A DNA stretch of 64,000 nt, from NCBI GenBank assembly GCA_029931535.1, contig JAQPZY010001659.1, forward strand, positions 3,478,001 through 3,542,000. The letters are read 5' to 3'. The DNA comes from Margaritifera margaritifera (taxonomy: Eukaryota > Mollusca > Bivalvia > Unionida > Margaritiferidae). Under the pieces are notes generated by a model. It was given only the letters and a program-made list of their open reading frames with translations, was not told where the DNA came from and made no database searches. Made by a program: the position numbers and the translations under genes. Each line of letters starts with the position of its first letter. The stretch's first letter is position 1. Of the stretch, positions 35,461 to 47,329 are shown in pieces.

Positions 35461-35852
35461 AGCCATCTTCAAAATCTCCAATGTCTCGAGAATCTTTTCA
35501 AAGCCTCTGTCAAGTTTGTCATTGATGGCCTCAGTGTCTTTACAGTTTAAGATTGTACGAGCATCGCTATGAAACCATGGGGTTGCAATTTTTAACCCAT
35601 CTTTGTCATTACCACATTATGCTGTATTGGATAGTGGCTGGCATTATTCCATTCATTAAATACAAATGATGCTGTACTATAAATGGTAACATTACAAGGC
35701 AGGTTAGCGTCTCACAAGCAAGGTATTTTACCATGCGGCAGCCTCCGAAGTTTGGTATCAAGATGATTTTCCTGTGCAAATACAATTTTCTTTATATAGG
35801 TATTTGATGAAATCACTACACATTTACCATTGAGATAATGCATCACACCAAC

Positions 35853-36614
35853 TCAAAACTTATCATCCATTTTGCGTTCACATGCAAGAATTTCAGACAT
35901 ATTATAGTCCTCATTTTTTAATCTGAAATTTGTTATAATTATTGTGCTGTTTTCAAGTATTGACTGTATAGGTTCTATATCTTTATATCGAAATAACTCT
36001 TCACAGAAATGGCACCATTTCATAGGATTTTGTATAATTTCTTCATATTCTTTATTATTACAAATGAATTCATTGTTATGCATACATGTGAGTGCCATTG
36101 GTGTTTTTATGTATTATGCTGAAAACATTTCTCTAATTAATTTATCCCTGATGATCATCACTGCTGCTACTATATTCACTGATTGTTTCAATATCATCAC
36201 TGGCGTATTCACTACTTGTTTTATTATCTACATTGGGTGGTCTAGTCAACATCAATGTCAGCGACTTTATTTTTTCTTGCAAAGTATCATACAATGACTT
36301 TTCACCCTCTTTCTCATAAGTTTGACCAAGTCTGCAACGTTGCTGTTCCAAAATAATTCCTAAGTCTATTAATTTATCAAGATGCTCCTTATACACATTT
36401 TTTGAGCCTTTGTGACAAATCTGCATGACACATTTAAGCAAAATAGCAATTTAATCTTTTTTGTGATGTTACAAACACTCCATTGTTTGGGTAATATGAT
36501 TCCTGCATTAGATATACTCATAAATTCTTTCAAAGTACTATACGCATCAATCTGTGAACCTTTTGCCATTGTATATATTATACAGTAATTGTTTAATATA
36601 ATATTCTTACACAA
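35853..36614 (-). pseudogene. Unrecognised minus-strand coding remnant of three consecutive frames
   Basis: Three open frames follow each other on the minus strand. 36,614-36,369 includes MAKGSQIDAYSTLKEFMSIS. 36,441-36,142 has 99 residues with CHKGSKNVYKEHLDKLIDLG, a basic/acidic coiled-coil-like middle, and an acidic Ser-rich end. 36,098-35,853 has CHFCEELFRYKDIEPIQSIL. All look protein-like (CxxC, amphipathic helices). They may be one gene with frameshifts or small introns. I do not recognise the family. The remnant lies antisense in intron 1 of the host gene and just left of an hAT-type element. Confidence 0.45.
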
Positions 36615-36722
36615 TATCTACCACAGTCAGTATAAAATATAGCCATAGTTTTTACTGCCTAAATTTTAGCTATACCACATAAACTCGCATGTGACACACG
36701 GGGTAAAAGTAGTGAAGTCATG

Positions 36723-36728
36723 GGGTAT
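36723..36728. repeat. Target-site duplication (GGGTAT) of the 36.7-kb element
   Basis: Repeated at 38,402-38,407, directly next to the other end of the element. Confidence 0.8.
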
Positions 36729-36850
36729 CAGGGGTCAAGCTAGACTTGAAATTTAGGGAGAAGTGACTTCTCCTTTTGGACAGAATAGATAGAAGTGAGA
36801 GCAGAACAGGGAGAAGTGGCAGCGATGCAAAAAATGCAATATATATATAA

Positions 36851-36877
36851 GTGTGTGTGTGTGTGTGTGTGTGTGTG
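36851..36877. repeat. (GT)n microsatellite
   Basis: About 13 GT units near the left end of the hAT-type element. Confidence 0.95.
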
Positions 36878-37144
36878 CACTATGGTTCTCTTATTTGAAT
36901 TGTGTCATGTATTTCTCATTATGCATATTTGCATTTAACATTAGTTTTAAGCAATATTTCATCTTCAAGTAGAAACTTCTCCATGTTGTATGTATTATAA
37001 ACACATTTTGTAAGTGTATGAATGTATTATACTCATATGCAGTGTATTCATACTTAAGAATGTATGTTTAGATGGAGAGAAATATGCAATGTATTTTGGC
37101 CATATGACTTAAAAAAGCATAGCAGAAACTATACATTGCAATTA

Positions 37145-37480
37145 ATTTTAACTGACAGGAGTACCTAGATTACAGTATTGTAATTACAAATAGGTAAAAA
37201 TACTTAAGCAATTGTCAGCTAAAGAACAAATTTAATTTTTTGTTAGTTTCTTCACTAGAAAATGTCAGTTGAAAACATTTCCAAATTATTTTGAAACAAC
37301 CCCTATATTAGGCTATTACACACACATGAGAGCACATGTAAATGTGTCTTCAACATCATAGTGTTCATCCATTCAAACCAGTGATCACTTATGAGTAATC
37401 TCATCTTTACAAATGCATTTTGAGGGAGTTGATTCTGAATTAAATGTAAATCTTTTGACCGTCAGAGATTTTCTTCATAT
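37145..37480. repeat. Partial diverged copy of the 33.7-kb inverted-repeat element
   Basis: AGTACCTAGATTACA and the following 300 bases match 33,698-33,960 in order (for example AAATTATTTTGAAA and GAGAGCACATG). The right half is missing. It lies within the hAT-type element, so it was carried or inserted there. Confidence 0.65.
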
Positions 37481-38429
37481 GACCACTCACTTTCTAACTT
37501 CGTTGCAACAATCCCAATATAGGATTGAAAATTTATGGTTTTAATATTTGTCTACGTGCTCGTAATAATGTCGTGTATTGGTTGGATATTTTTTTCTTTG
37601 CTACTCTTTTTCGTATTTGACAAATACGTGTCATGTAAGCTAACAACCTTGACCTTAAGTTACAGCTCTTATCAATTCGACAACATAGAATTGTCCCATT
37701 CGTTTCTGACCAACAAATTAAAATTTTTAGACTAAATCTTTAATCACATAATAGTTACAGTTTGCCTTCTACGTATTGTATAATTTCCTCAATGTATGTG
37801 CCCAATGAATTACGAAAACAGACAGTCTAATGAAGACGTACTTCCAAGACACAGCGATGTCCGTCATTATTACCCCATAGCAGGTTCACTTATGGTTTCA
37901 AACTGATTTTATGAAGCAAATAATGCAAGCACGGCTGTTAAAATCTTCAAAAGATATATATAGAAAGTGCTTTCACCGATTCTATTCTTAAAACATAAAT
38001 TGTTATTTACATATAGATGATTTAGTTTCAAAACACAAGTTATTAAGTTTTCATCAACAAATGATAACTTGCGGAAATTGTGCAGCAATATCTTGCAAGG
38101 GGGGAAAGAGTTAATTGGTCAATCAGCTATTAAAACACAAGCCTGTGAATGTGCAAGAGTTTGTTTTGTTGGCGCAATTGATATGAACACATGCTAAGGC
38201 AACATGCCATCCATTTTGTCTTGGACTTAACACTACTTGGCTGGCTTGAGGGAGCATCTCAAAAACCATAAACTACAGGCAGATCTTTAAAAAAAACCAA
38301 AATGACAGGGCGAAGTCGTTTTCGCTTTCCTAATATAAGAAGGCGAAGTTTAAATTTTTCGGCGACTTAGTCACTCACTTCGCCTGGTTGCGTGACCCCT
38401 GGGGTATAGAATGCTTTGACCTATCTCAG

Positions 38430-39998
38430 CTACCAAAATCTAACTGCCCATTGTGATACTACTCTTATTTTTCCAGAACAGAACTCAAAAACCATTGAAG
38501 ATGGCTCTGTGAAACTTGTACACATGCAAAGATTAGTAGTCCAGATAAAAGTTTGTCACTATGCACAATTCTTCAGTTTCGATACTTTTAATAGCATTTC
38601 ACCCAGGATCTAAAAAGGGTATGGTATTTATCCTCCCATGGGGCACTTGAAATTCCAAAAGCGGCACTTTAAATGTATATTTCATAATCAAAAGAGCACC
38701 TGATTTCATCATGAATTGTTTTTGCTGGTATTATTATGATGATGATGATGATGAAATTATGAGAGTAGTTGACTTGTAAAGTTCCAGAAATCTTATGCTT
38801 TATATGTATTCCACCCTAAATACTGCATGAGTAAAATTGTTGATTACAGTCTTACATGGTATTGGATTTCTTTTTTTCTTTTTTTCCTTCTCATCTTTCC
38901 TTTGCAAAATATATATGTGACAGTAATGTTTTGAAAGGAAATTGAATGCATAGTTAGGTACATGGACAAATTTAATATCTTACCAATAGTAATAATAGTC
39001 ATTAATTACAGTGACTATAGGTGACATATACTGGTAAGAAATTTCCTAATTTTACTCAGCTTTATATTTTTCCTTTTTCTTACATGCTTCCTTTAAATTT
39101 CTTGGATGAACTATGAATTAATTTATTGAAAGACAGGATCTGTGTGTTTACTGGTTCATTAGATGTACCTTTTTAAAAGAAATGATATAACCAGTCATTA
39201 GCATTTAGTGTACCCTTTGATTTTGTCCTTTCAAGAATGGAGCAGTACTGCTCAAATGGCAGTAGAGCAATAAACAACATTAATGTCATTCAATTATTAA
39301 CTGACAACTTTTGAAACCCCTCAGAACTGGTGCTGTGCCATCATAAAATAACCTTTGGGGAAACAATATTTAATGTTTTCATCCAATTGTGTGTTCATTC
39401 ATCTATCCATCCATCCTTTGTTTACACTTTTGTTTCCAAAACATGATTTCAAAACCGTTCAAGATATCTTTATGATATTTGGTACACATGTTAGATTACT
39501 GTAGTGGTCCAGGTGTGCCTTTTGCTGTATACAATTCTTGAGTTTCAATATTTTTTCATTTTCAGAACAAAACTCCAAAACCAAAGTATTTAAGATATAA
39601 CTAAGAAATATGGTACACATATTAGACTAGTTATCTAGATTTGCTTTTTGCTATTCACAATTCTTTAGTTCAATATCTTTCATATTTTCATCCATTGGTC
39701 CATTATTTACACTTGCTTTACTATAGCACAACTCCAAAACCATTAAAGATATCTATGAAACTTGGCACACATATTGGACTAGTTGTGTAGCTCAGCCTTT
39801 TGTGATTCACAGTTCTTAATTTCAGTATTTCTCATATTTTCATCCATTTGTCTGTTCATTCATCCATCATTCACACTTTCTTTACCATAGCAGAACTCCA
39901 AACCATTCAAGATATCTTTCAAACTTGGCACACATATTGGACTAGTGTTGTAGACAAGCCTTTTATTTTTCTCAATTCATTCTCAGTTTCAGTATTAA
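38430..39998. repeat. Diverged tandem repeat array, units about 130-160 bp
   Basis: A unit containing 'AACTCCAAAACCATTCAAGATATC' in variant forms and 'TTGGYACACAT' recurs at about 38,480, 39,450, 39,578, 39,737 and 39,899, and continues at 40,708 after the TTAA-flanked element. No gene is recognised. Such arrays are common in mollusc introns (general knowledge). Confidence 0.7.
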
Positions 39999-40707
39999 CA
40001 TGGTTCATACAACCTTGAAAATCCTTGAAATGAAAAGAAAAGTTGGTTTTATCCTTGAAAAGTCCTTGAATTTGTTTAAAAGCTCCTTTGAGTTTTGGAA
40101 AATATTACTTGAATTTATCTGAGGGAGTACAAAATGAACTATCTAAATAAAATACATCACCTTCAAAAATTCAGAATTTGTATTATTTACAAATTTTCAT
40201 AAAATAATGAATAAATAAATAAAATATGATACAATTTGGTGGATTAAATGATACACTACACCTGTAGTTACCAGATTGATTAGTATACCTTTGCTGTAGT
40301 GGTGTGCTAATCACATTTGCAAATGGATGACTTATTCAATAAGGAATGTGACCAGATTAGGAATGATCTGTGTTTACAATTCAAAATGTGAGTGTGACCC
40401 ACTCTACATTTGGACGAAAGCATTTAAGAGGACAAACATAAAACAATGTGCAAGACATGTGACAAAGTTATTGATATTTCTAGCAAGGGAGAAAGTGCTG
40501 AATTGCACATGAAAAATGAAAAGCTCAAGAGAATCATAGCAATAAATTTGTCTCCTATCACCTTGCACTACTTTTTTTGAGCATCTACAACTAGCGCTAC
40601 TTCAATTTTCATTAGAAAAAATATTTCTTTAAAACTTTTTGAAGTGCTTGAAAACTCTTTGTTGAAAAGTCCTTGAGAAAAAACTTTTAAGGGCTGTACA
40701 AACTATG
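39999..40707. mobile_element. TTAA-flanked small DNA transposon, 709 bp
   Basis: Inverted ends (CATGGTTCATACAACCTT and CATAGTTTGTACAGCCCTT when read inward) are flanked on both sides by TTAA (39,995-39,998 and 40,708-40,711). TTAA duplication is the rule in piggyBac-type transposons. The interior has runs of TCCTTGAAA but no transposase; the open frame at 40,327-40,512 is not recognised. It sits exactly inside one unit of the surrounding tandem array, which gives the empty site. Confidence 0.75.
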
Positions 40708-40860
40708 TTAATGTTTTTTGTCCATATGTCTGTCCATCCATACATTATTCACACTTCAGTTTCTCTGGCAAAAGTCCAAAACCATCAAGATACATGTATC
40801 TCTATAAAATTGGGTATCCCCTCTGACAATGTGCAGGGGGATATAGCACTAGTGATATCT
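40708..40860. repeat. Continuation of the tandem array after the TTAA element
   Basis: The unit interrupted at 39,998 continues here (TCCATATGTCTGTCCATCC ... AAAGTCCAAAACCATCAAG). Confidence 0.65.
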
Positions 40861-40944
40861 GTCTGTAAACAAGGTGGTTTCCACAACCTAAATTTTGTTT
40901 CCAGTGGTCTTTCTTCTGAAACCTGATGTAGCTTGCCCATGGGT

Positions 40945-41191
40945 AGATACAGAAGCGGGGCCCCGGGTGGCCGAGTGGTCTAAGGCGCTCCGATCACTGC
41001 CATCTCACCTCTGTCAGCATGGGTTTGAGTCTCGGTCTCGGCCAATGTGGATATGTGAGAAAGCTTGCCAGTATCTTCCCGGGGTTTTCCCGGGTTCTTC
41101 CTCCACCAGATAAAACTGGCCGCCATGTATAGCCTATCATGTGCTGAAAAATGGCGTTAAACCCACAACAACAACAACAAGATACAGAAGC
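40945..41191 (+). mobile_element. tRNA-derived SINE with 12-bp target duplication, copy 1
   Basis: The body spans 40,957-41,179. GGTGGCCGAGTGGTCTAAGG is a Leu/Ser-tRNA-like A-box region and GGGTTTGAGTCTCGG is a B box. A conserved central part follows (CTTGCCAGTATCTTCCCGGG), then GGCGTTAAACCCACAA and a CAA-repeat tail. AGATACAGAAGC flanks both ends (40,945-40,956 and 41,180-41,191). It resembles mollusc SINEs, but the family name is not assigned. Confidence 0.93.
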
Positions 41192-41199
41192 CTATCACT

Positions 41200-41700
41200 T
41201 TTGGTGCTGCTAGTTCCAAGGTCAAGGTCACTGGACCTGAAAGTGTGATTTTCCTTTTTACATTATAAGTAAAGTTTCCTTGGCCTGATTTTTATTCAAA
41301 CCTAATAGGTAGACGAGATTTGGGCTTGGGCAATCCATAATGATTCTGAGGCAGAGAGGGGAAAGATTAAGGCCATTAGAACCAACATTGTAATTTTTTT
41401 TTTGTTTCTGCTTGATAACTCAAGTTTCCTGGTCCCAGTTTTCATTAGACTTCATAGGTAGTGTGCACTTGGGGAAATACACCTCCCTGTTGACTATGAA
41501 ACCCAAAGGTCTTGGTCACAGGAGTTAACATTGTCATTTTGCGTTCCACATGATAAATCTACTTTCTTCGAGTTTCCCCTGCACCCAGTTTTTAATTTCA
41601 TCATTGTATTCCATTTGGGGACGGACAGCTCCCCATTGAGTCTGTAATCGATAGATTAGAGGTCATGGGCACTTGATATGAAATTGCAAAATTATGTTAA
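41200..41700. repeat. Diverged 140-150 bp tandem repeats
   Basis: Three loose units contain 'TTTCCTTGGCCTGATTTTTATT' or 'TTTCCTGGTCCCAGTTTTCATT'-type phrases at about 41,275, 41,426 and 41,571, each with a 'CACTTGGGG'-type phrase. No gene is recognised. Confidence 0.6.
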
Positions 41701-43045
41701 TTTTACATTTGTAATAACTACTCTTGTTTCAGAAAGTCATTACATGAATAAAAACTTTGACCTCCTTTATGACCATGGTTTTTCTTTCACAATTTAGAAG
41801 TCTTTTGAGGTAAAAGAATCTATGTGTAAAAGCAACTTTTGGTGATTATTGATGTATAAACAGAGTTTTGGGTATGTTTGTTTATGTTTATGGTGAAATA
41901 CACGCAAGACCAGATTTGTGCATATTTTGGCAACAATGCCAAATAATCAACTGTGCTTTGCTGACAGGGGGGAAGAGTAACTATAAACATCCTTGTCAGT
42001 TACACCTTGGTTGTAGAAATTTAGCTTTATGATGATAACTAGTATTTTTGCATAAGCAAGTCAGATATGCATAAGATTTTATAGCAACATGACCAGGTAT
42101 TATTTTCTATAACACAGATAACACAGTATGATCTGACATTGCACCTTTAGGAGTTCTCATTGAAGGTCAGCCATGACAGAAGTAATGATAATTTTTGTCT
42201 TATCTGTAACAGAGGCAAGTCATAGCTGTCACAATGTCATTCTGTCTACCTATTTTGCATCAACTTTTGCTTCTTAAAGGGTGATTTCTCCTGCGTAAGT
42301 GGCTCATCATTATCAAAATTAGCCCATTCTGAGGCTTAAACGGTCAGAAGTCAAGGTCACATGGGATAATTGTGTAAAACATTGTCTATATCTTCTGTTT
42401 CCATGGATGGTTTGTAATCACTGTTATCAGATAACAGAGGAGATATAAAATTCCAGGGAATGGGATAGTCACAGGTCAAGCTCTTTGTGCTTTTTTTGCT
42501 AATGTCTCTGTGACATTTTTTTGTTGCTGATAAGATCAGGGTCACCACATGAAGAAATTCCTTATTGAATTTAAATCATATTTTTGTATATAAATAAAAA
42601 CAGTAGATATCTCAAGTTTCATTCAAAAGCCAAAAGCTTATTAAATCGTGTATATTCTGGCTAAGAAAGTTAAAACAAGGTAAAAAATAGTCTTCTAACT
42701 TGTAGTGAATCGGTAACCAACACATATTTTGTATATAAATTTCTAATTCATGTGATATAAAAAAATTCATGCAAGAAACATGCAGAAATGTTGTGATTCT
42801 GACAAACTTTACTTTTTTTGAGAATCTTTTAAATAACTTGTTGAAGTTTTGCAGGGTCAGAAATATTTTTTGTTCTTATACAAAATTAATAGATTAACTT
42901 GACAAATAGAATTTCAGTAGTAAGATTATTGGACACTAAGAAAAGAATATGGTCTGATGAATCTGTATATTTTGGGAATAATAAGAAGTGTTCAGTTGTT
43001 TTTATTGGTTCATAATGTACATTATCAATTATTTCAGAGGTACTT
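41701..43045. other. Intron 1, nothing recognised
   Basis: No open frame or repeat boundary that I can support. Confidence 0.45.
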
Positions 43046-43230
43046 TAAAAAAAGGGCTAGTTAAAAAAAGGGCTAGTTAAAAAAAAGGCAAAACTGTCCT
43101 AATTATGTAGGACAACTCGGTAGGGGTGACTTCTTCAAACTGGGGCACCAAATCACCCAACCTGTGGGTTCTGATTTGGCAGTTTCTATGTTGGTATGAC
43201 AACTCAGTATCAAAATACAAATCAGACACA
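43046..43230. repeat. Perfect 145-bp copy of part of the DIRS RNase H region, preceded by short tandem repeats
   Basis: 43,086-43,230 is identical, base for base, to 47,648-47,792. Just before it, TTAAAAAAAGGGCTAG is repeated (43,046-43,085). The copied block encodes SSNWGTKSPNLWVLIWQFL from the DIRS RNase H, but the neighbouring DIRS sequence is not copied. Confidence 0.95.
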
Positions 43231-43513
43231 GAATGTTTAATTGTCAGTTCAGAAACTCCTTTACATTATCTGATTCTAGCAAGTCTTTTGCCTCAGCCCT
43301 GCAACTTATTGATTTAATGTTCGACATTTGTATAACTCAGATGCAAAGTATAGATTGTTAAAATACAAAGACCAGCACATGTTTAAAGAAGATGAAACAA
43401 GTTGCAAAAATTGTAATGAAATAGCTCACAGACAGGTCAAACTGGCAGGATAGTGTACACACCAATCAGTCTGCAATTTCTACATATACGTATTTTGTTT
43501 GTAACTGTTTCAG

Positions 43514-43602
43514 ACATAAAGAGCCCATGGAGGTACAAGAGTATGGAGAAGAGCCAGCAGCAGCACAGAAAGTTGGACAGACAGATTCAGGTGGTATTGG
43601 AG
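43514..43602 (+). CDS. Probable host gene, coding exon 2
   Basis: The acceptor TTTCAG precedes 43,514. The exon reads HKEPMEVQEYGEEPAAAQKV then GQTDS, in phase with exon 1 (two bases carried over) and with exon 3 (one base carried over). Two donors fit the same phase: GTGGTA at 43,591 and GTATAT at 43,603, 12 bases apart, which would add or drop four residues (GGIG). The acidic Glu/Gln/Ala-rich sequence is not recognised. Confidence 0.6.
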
Positions 43603-44819
43603 GTATATAAAGCCTTCCTTACTGACAAACATAGCTATTTCATTACTGTAAAATCTCTTATGTACAACAGAGTATTCATTAAGTCATTTTTAATAAACTT
43701 GCTTATTATATAATGTTATCAGCATTCAAACTTGCCATCTGCCTGGCCCAATGCCAGCTAAAATTATGTCGGGCTGGTATAACTGTGTGGACCACTAAAT
43801 CCTTCTCTGTGTAAAAACTGTCATATGTTATTATTTTGCTTGAAGCTAAAGTTGTCTTCGCGCATTTCATCCAACATATTTAGAGCAACCTTGAAGCCAT
43901 TACTCAAGAATGAATATTGTGCAATATATGATTGGTTAAGAAAATTAACCTCATCAAATTTTACTTTTTCTTCAGACTAGTCAGGCTTAAATGCGGTGTA
44001 TTGATTTGCAGAAAGCATTCATATGAGCCTGGTGAAAAACATATGCCTTTCAGAGATGCTTTATGTGGTGATTTTTGGCAAATGTATACCCACCCGATTA
44101 TTCTGAGAGAAATCGGGCACTACCAGAATGGCACCTAGTTTTTTATCAGGAAATTATCTATCAAATGTCTGGTGCATGAAATTGCCTGGGAATTTTAAAG
44201 ACTGATCTCCAATTCCTGGTCCCGTAGTTACAAAACAGCATAAAAATAAAATTAAATCCTATGCTCAAAATTGAACATTTTCAACTTTGAATAACTTCTA
44301 CCTGACTGGTGCAAGGATCTTGAAAATTGCAAGAATATCATACCTTGAGGACCTAAACATCTGTATGAAATTTCATTGATATTGAAAAACTTTGGTTATG
44401 GTTTTCAAATTTGAGATTTTGAGCATGAGTTTAACTTGTATACCCAGACAATTTCATGACTATGGGCCAGACCTCGGCTGACATGCAGCCAGAGACTTGT
44501 AGGTAACAAAATTCTGAGCTTTACAACTAGAGTTTCTGTGGTAAATGGCTATAGGGGATGAAGCAGAAAAAGGAGATAAATAATTGTCATGAGTTTTGTG
44601 TATATTTATTTCCAGCATGGTTAAATTTACATAATTTAGTGACTGTTATTAACAATGTTGCAACTACCATCCCGTTCTTTTAAATCTTACTGGCTCAGTT
44701 AGTCTGTAAGTTTTTCATTTCTTTTCTTGTCCTTCTGTTGATCTGTCCATCCATCTGTTTCAGGCACTGTGATAGTTAATTTAATAACTGGTCTTGAATC
44801 ATTGTTAATCAAGCTTTTA
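43603..44819. other. Intron 2 start, nothing recognised
   Basis: A plus-strand frame at 43,932-44,138 (HSYEPGEKHMPFRDALCGDF) looks somewhat protein-like but lacks support as an exon. Confidence 0.4.
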
Positions 44820-45010
44820 TTTATGCCCCTAACATATCTATTGAGGGGGCATATAGTGTTGCCCATGTCAATTTGTTATGTCATGTTATGTCCATCACAA
44901 ATTTAGTTTCTGTTCAATAACTTTTTTAGGACGTTATTGATTGAATTCAAATTTGATATGATGATTTTCATTAAGAAGATCTAGGTCAAGTTAAAGTTTT
45001 GTTTTTCAGC
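44820..45010. repeat. Dispersed repeat copy
   Basis: The stretch TTCTGTTCAATAACTTTTTTAG and the following 70 bases match 52,074-52,140 in diverged form. It starts with a short palindromic phrase (ATGCCCCTAACATAT...GAGGGGGCATAT). Confidence 0.55.
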
Positions 45011-45719
45011 AAAGTTTTATAGTTATTCTTCTTCAAATACGTTACCCAATCAAAAAGCATTAGGAATACATCCACTACCTTGAAAATCCAGCTCCCCCAA
45101 GCTTGTTTTAACAATGAAAGTGCAACAAGTCATCTGTTTACAGAAGTGGAAGTCAAGACAAGAGTGGTCACCACTTGGAATGAGGGATTGGTGCTAAATC
45201 CCATCCTTTCATCAGTTACTACTTCCACTTGTGCTACGAAGCATGCTCTTTTTCAAGACTTTGCACAACTGATAACCATTTGTGCTTTTTCACTATTAAA
45301 GCAATTCTGTGGAGTTTTCTAACACCAGGGAAGTATACTCTAACTGTATTTATGTCTATTTCATGCTCTCTCTATGTAGATGAATATTTCACACTTCATT
45401 TATCTAACTTCTTCATATAATAAGCATGTCAGCATCATTTTAATTGCCTGCCTGATCTTTGGTCCATAGTATTTCAGTTCAACTTTTTACTCGACCTGGT
45501 CTAGGAATTCTCTCAAGTAATTGTCTGTTATTACATGTTGCATGGTTGTGCTTGTAATTGTCATAGGTATTTATTGTTATTGTTAGTGTCCTCTTCACAG
45601 TAAGTCCAACATGATGCTTGACACATTTCACCTGTGTTTACCATTGTTTTGCTCTCTCTAATTACAGGTGTCCACACAGTGGGCAGGACTAAGTGCAAGA
45701 GTGCAAGTTGTTTAACCTA
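45011..45719. other. Intron 2, nothing recognised
   Basis: The open frame at 45,080-45,322 (plus) has no recognised motif. Confidence 0.4.
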
Positions 45720-46689
45720 GCATAAGAGAACCATGTTACCTGTACAAATTGAATGGGGTGCAGTTCAGGCCATACCTGTGACATATGCACATGCTAGTCA
45801 GAAGAGGTATGGGTGACTGTCTTAACCAAAGGAATAACTTGAGTGAAGGAGATAAAGCAAAAGCAACAAACCAGCAATGATGTGGACTGCATTAGCATTG
45901 CTGTTGATGCCTTCTCAGTTGACAACTTCATGTTAGGAGAAACTTTGAAGGTGAGAACTTGGACAATCCAGACCATCATTGTGAATTCACACTGCTAGCC
46001 TTCCCATGCTGCCATGATAAGAACAGATATCCTAAGCTTTACCTCTGGGACCAGAACTTGGTATGGTGGCCCATCTGTACCAGTGGTGGACATACCAGCA
46101 ACACATGCACACCCTGGTGCTGGCTTCAGTGATCTTTCCCACTATAGTCAGTACCTAACTTTGGCACCAGATGGCAACTAGCAGCTGACCACACCAGCTC
46201 CAACACAAACTCCGCTTATGTCTTAGACTTCCAGGTTAAGTACAGTGATCAATTTTCCCAGTACACCCAGTCCCAGCTTCATGACCTAGATAACACCCAA
46301 CTGGCCAGTTCCAGCCTTAGATGCCTTTTAATCCTGGCACTGGAAGTGATGAACAGTCTCCCGCTACCCGGTACCAGTCTCCTGGAAGTATTGTGGACCA
46401 GCACCAGACAGGTTCATCACTGGTCCCAGCTCTGTTGTGACCTGGTACCAACTATGGAGAAACTCCATTCCTGGATACTCAGTACATGTCCCGGACCATC
46501 GATGATTCGCAGTGTGAACACTTGGAGATAACCGTAACCCAACATGGCTGGATATCCAGCCTTGTTCACCATTCTGATTGACCTGTTTTGCCAGCAAGCC
46601 TTAGCCAGTATGCACTAGCAACCATTTCACTTCAGCACCATGGTTCAGACTGGAGACATTAAGACTGGTCCTCATCTTCTTTCGGAAGG

Positions 46690-46960
46690 GAGATGTTGTA
46701 ATTAGCCTAGATCTTCACGATGAGTACATCCACATTCCAATCCACAAGTTTTTCCATTAATTCCATGAAGTTTGCATTCAGGCATCCAGTATACCAGTTC
46801 AGGGCACCCCCTTTTGGTTTGAATATCAGTCCCTGGGTCTTCACAAGAATTATGGATAGAGTTGTTTCACACTTCTGAGCCACCTTCACATCTATGACTT
46901 CCATATATCGGAGCAAAATTGTACAGAAGCACCAGGTGAGTTATGTTTTATATCAAGACA
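46690..46960 (+). pseudogene. DIRS reverse transcriptase remnant
   Basis: GDVVISLDLHDEYIHIPIHK (from about 46,690) is the DIRS RT motif-A region (LDLKDAY-type). Then, in another frame, FGLNISPWVFTRIMD (about 46,817-46,860) is the DIRS motif-B region, and HIYDFHIS (about 46,890-46,910) stands where the catalytic xxDD box should be; the second Asp reads Phe. The enzyme is inactive. Confidence 0.75.
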
Positions 46961-47329
46961 TGAAATCCATTACACTTCTGCTCTACCTTGGATTCCTTGT
47001 CAACAAGGACAATTACGATCTCATCCCATCCCAACATTTTACCCAACATTGGATATGCAGTTAAAAACTTGTCTGAACAGAATATGTCTCCTTCAGGAAC
47101 TTATCTTCATTAATTATCTTGATGGTGTCTACAATTCGCTCAGAATCATATCTCAGCCTGGGAATTTCTTCACCTCTTGGGTCTTACCAATTTAGCAGCA
47201 AATCTTATTGTCCAGGGCACTAGTTTGTGAGACCATTTCAGATGATTCTTCTATCCTAGTGGCTACTGAAGTGATCACAGTTTCAGGATACATGAGATTC
47301 CATCTTAGCAACCTCACTTGGTTTACAGT

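Larger units (their letters stand above)
36729..38401. mobile_element. Non-autonomous hAT-type element, 1,673 bp
   Basis: It begins CAGGGGTCA and ends TGACCCCTG, perfect 9-bp inverted ends. Both flanks carry GGGTAT (36,723-36,728 and 38,402-38,407), a 6-bp target duplication. The CAGGG start is typical of hAT elements, which usually make 8-bp duplications. No transposase is seen. It contains a TG microsatellite and a partial copy of the 33.7-kb small element. Confidence 0.8.

Noticed and set aside
40957..41040. A functional tRNA gene
   Set aside because: A and B boxes are present, but no cloverleaf closes and the sequence continues into a SINE body with tail and target duplication.
43932..44138. 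Protein-like frame after a TTCTTCAG acceptor, as an alternative exon
   Set aside because: No donor in a phase compatible with its neighbours and no recognised motif.
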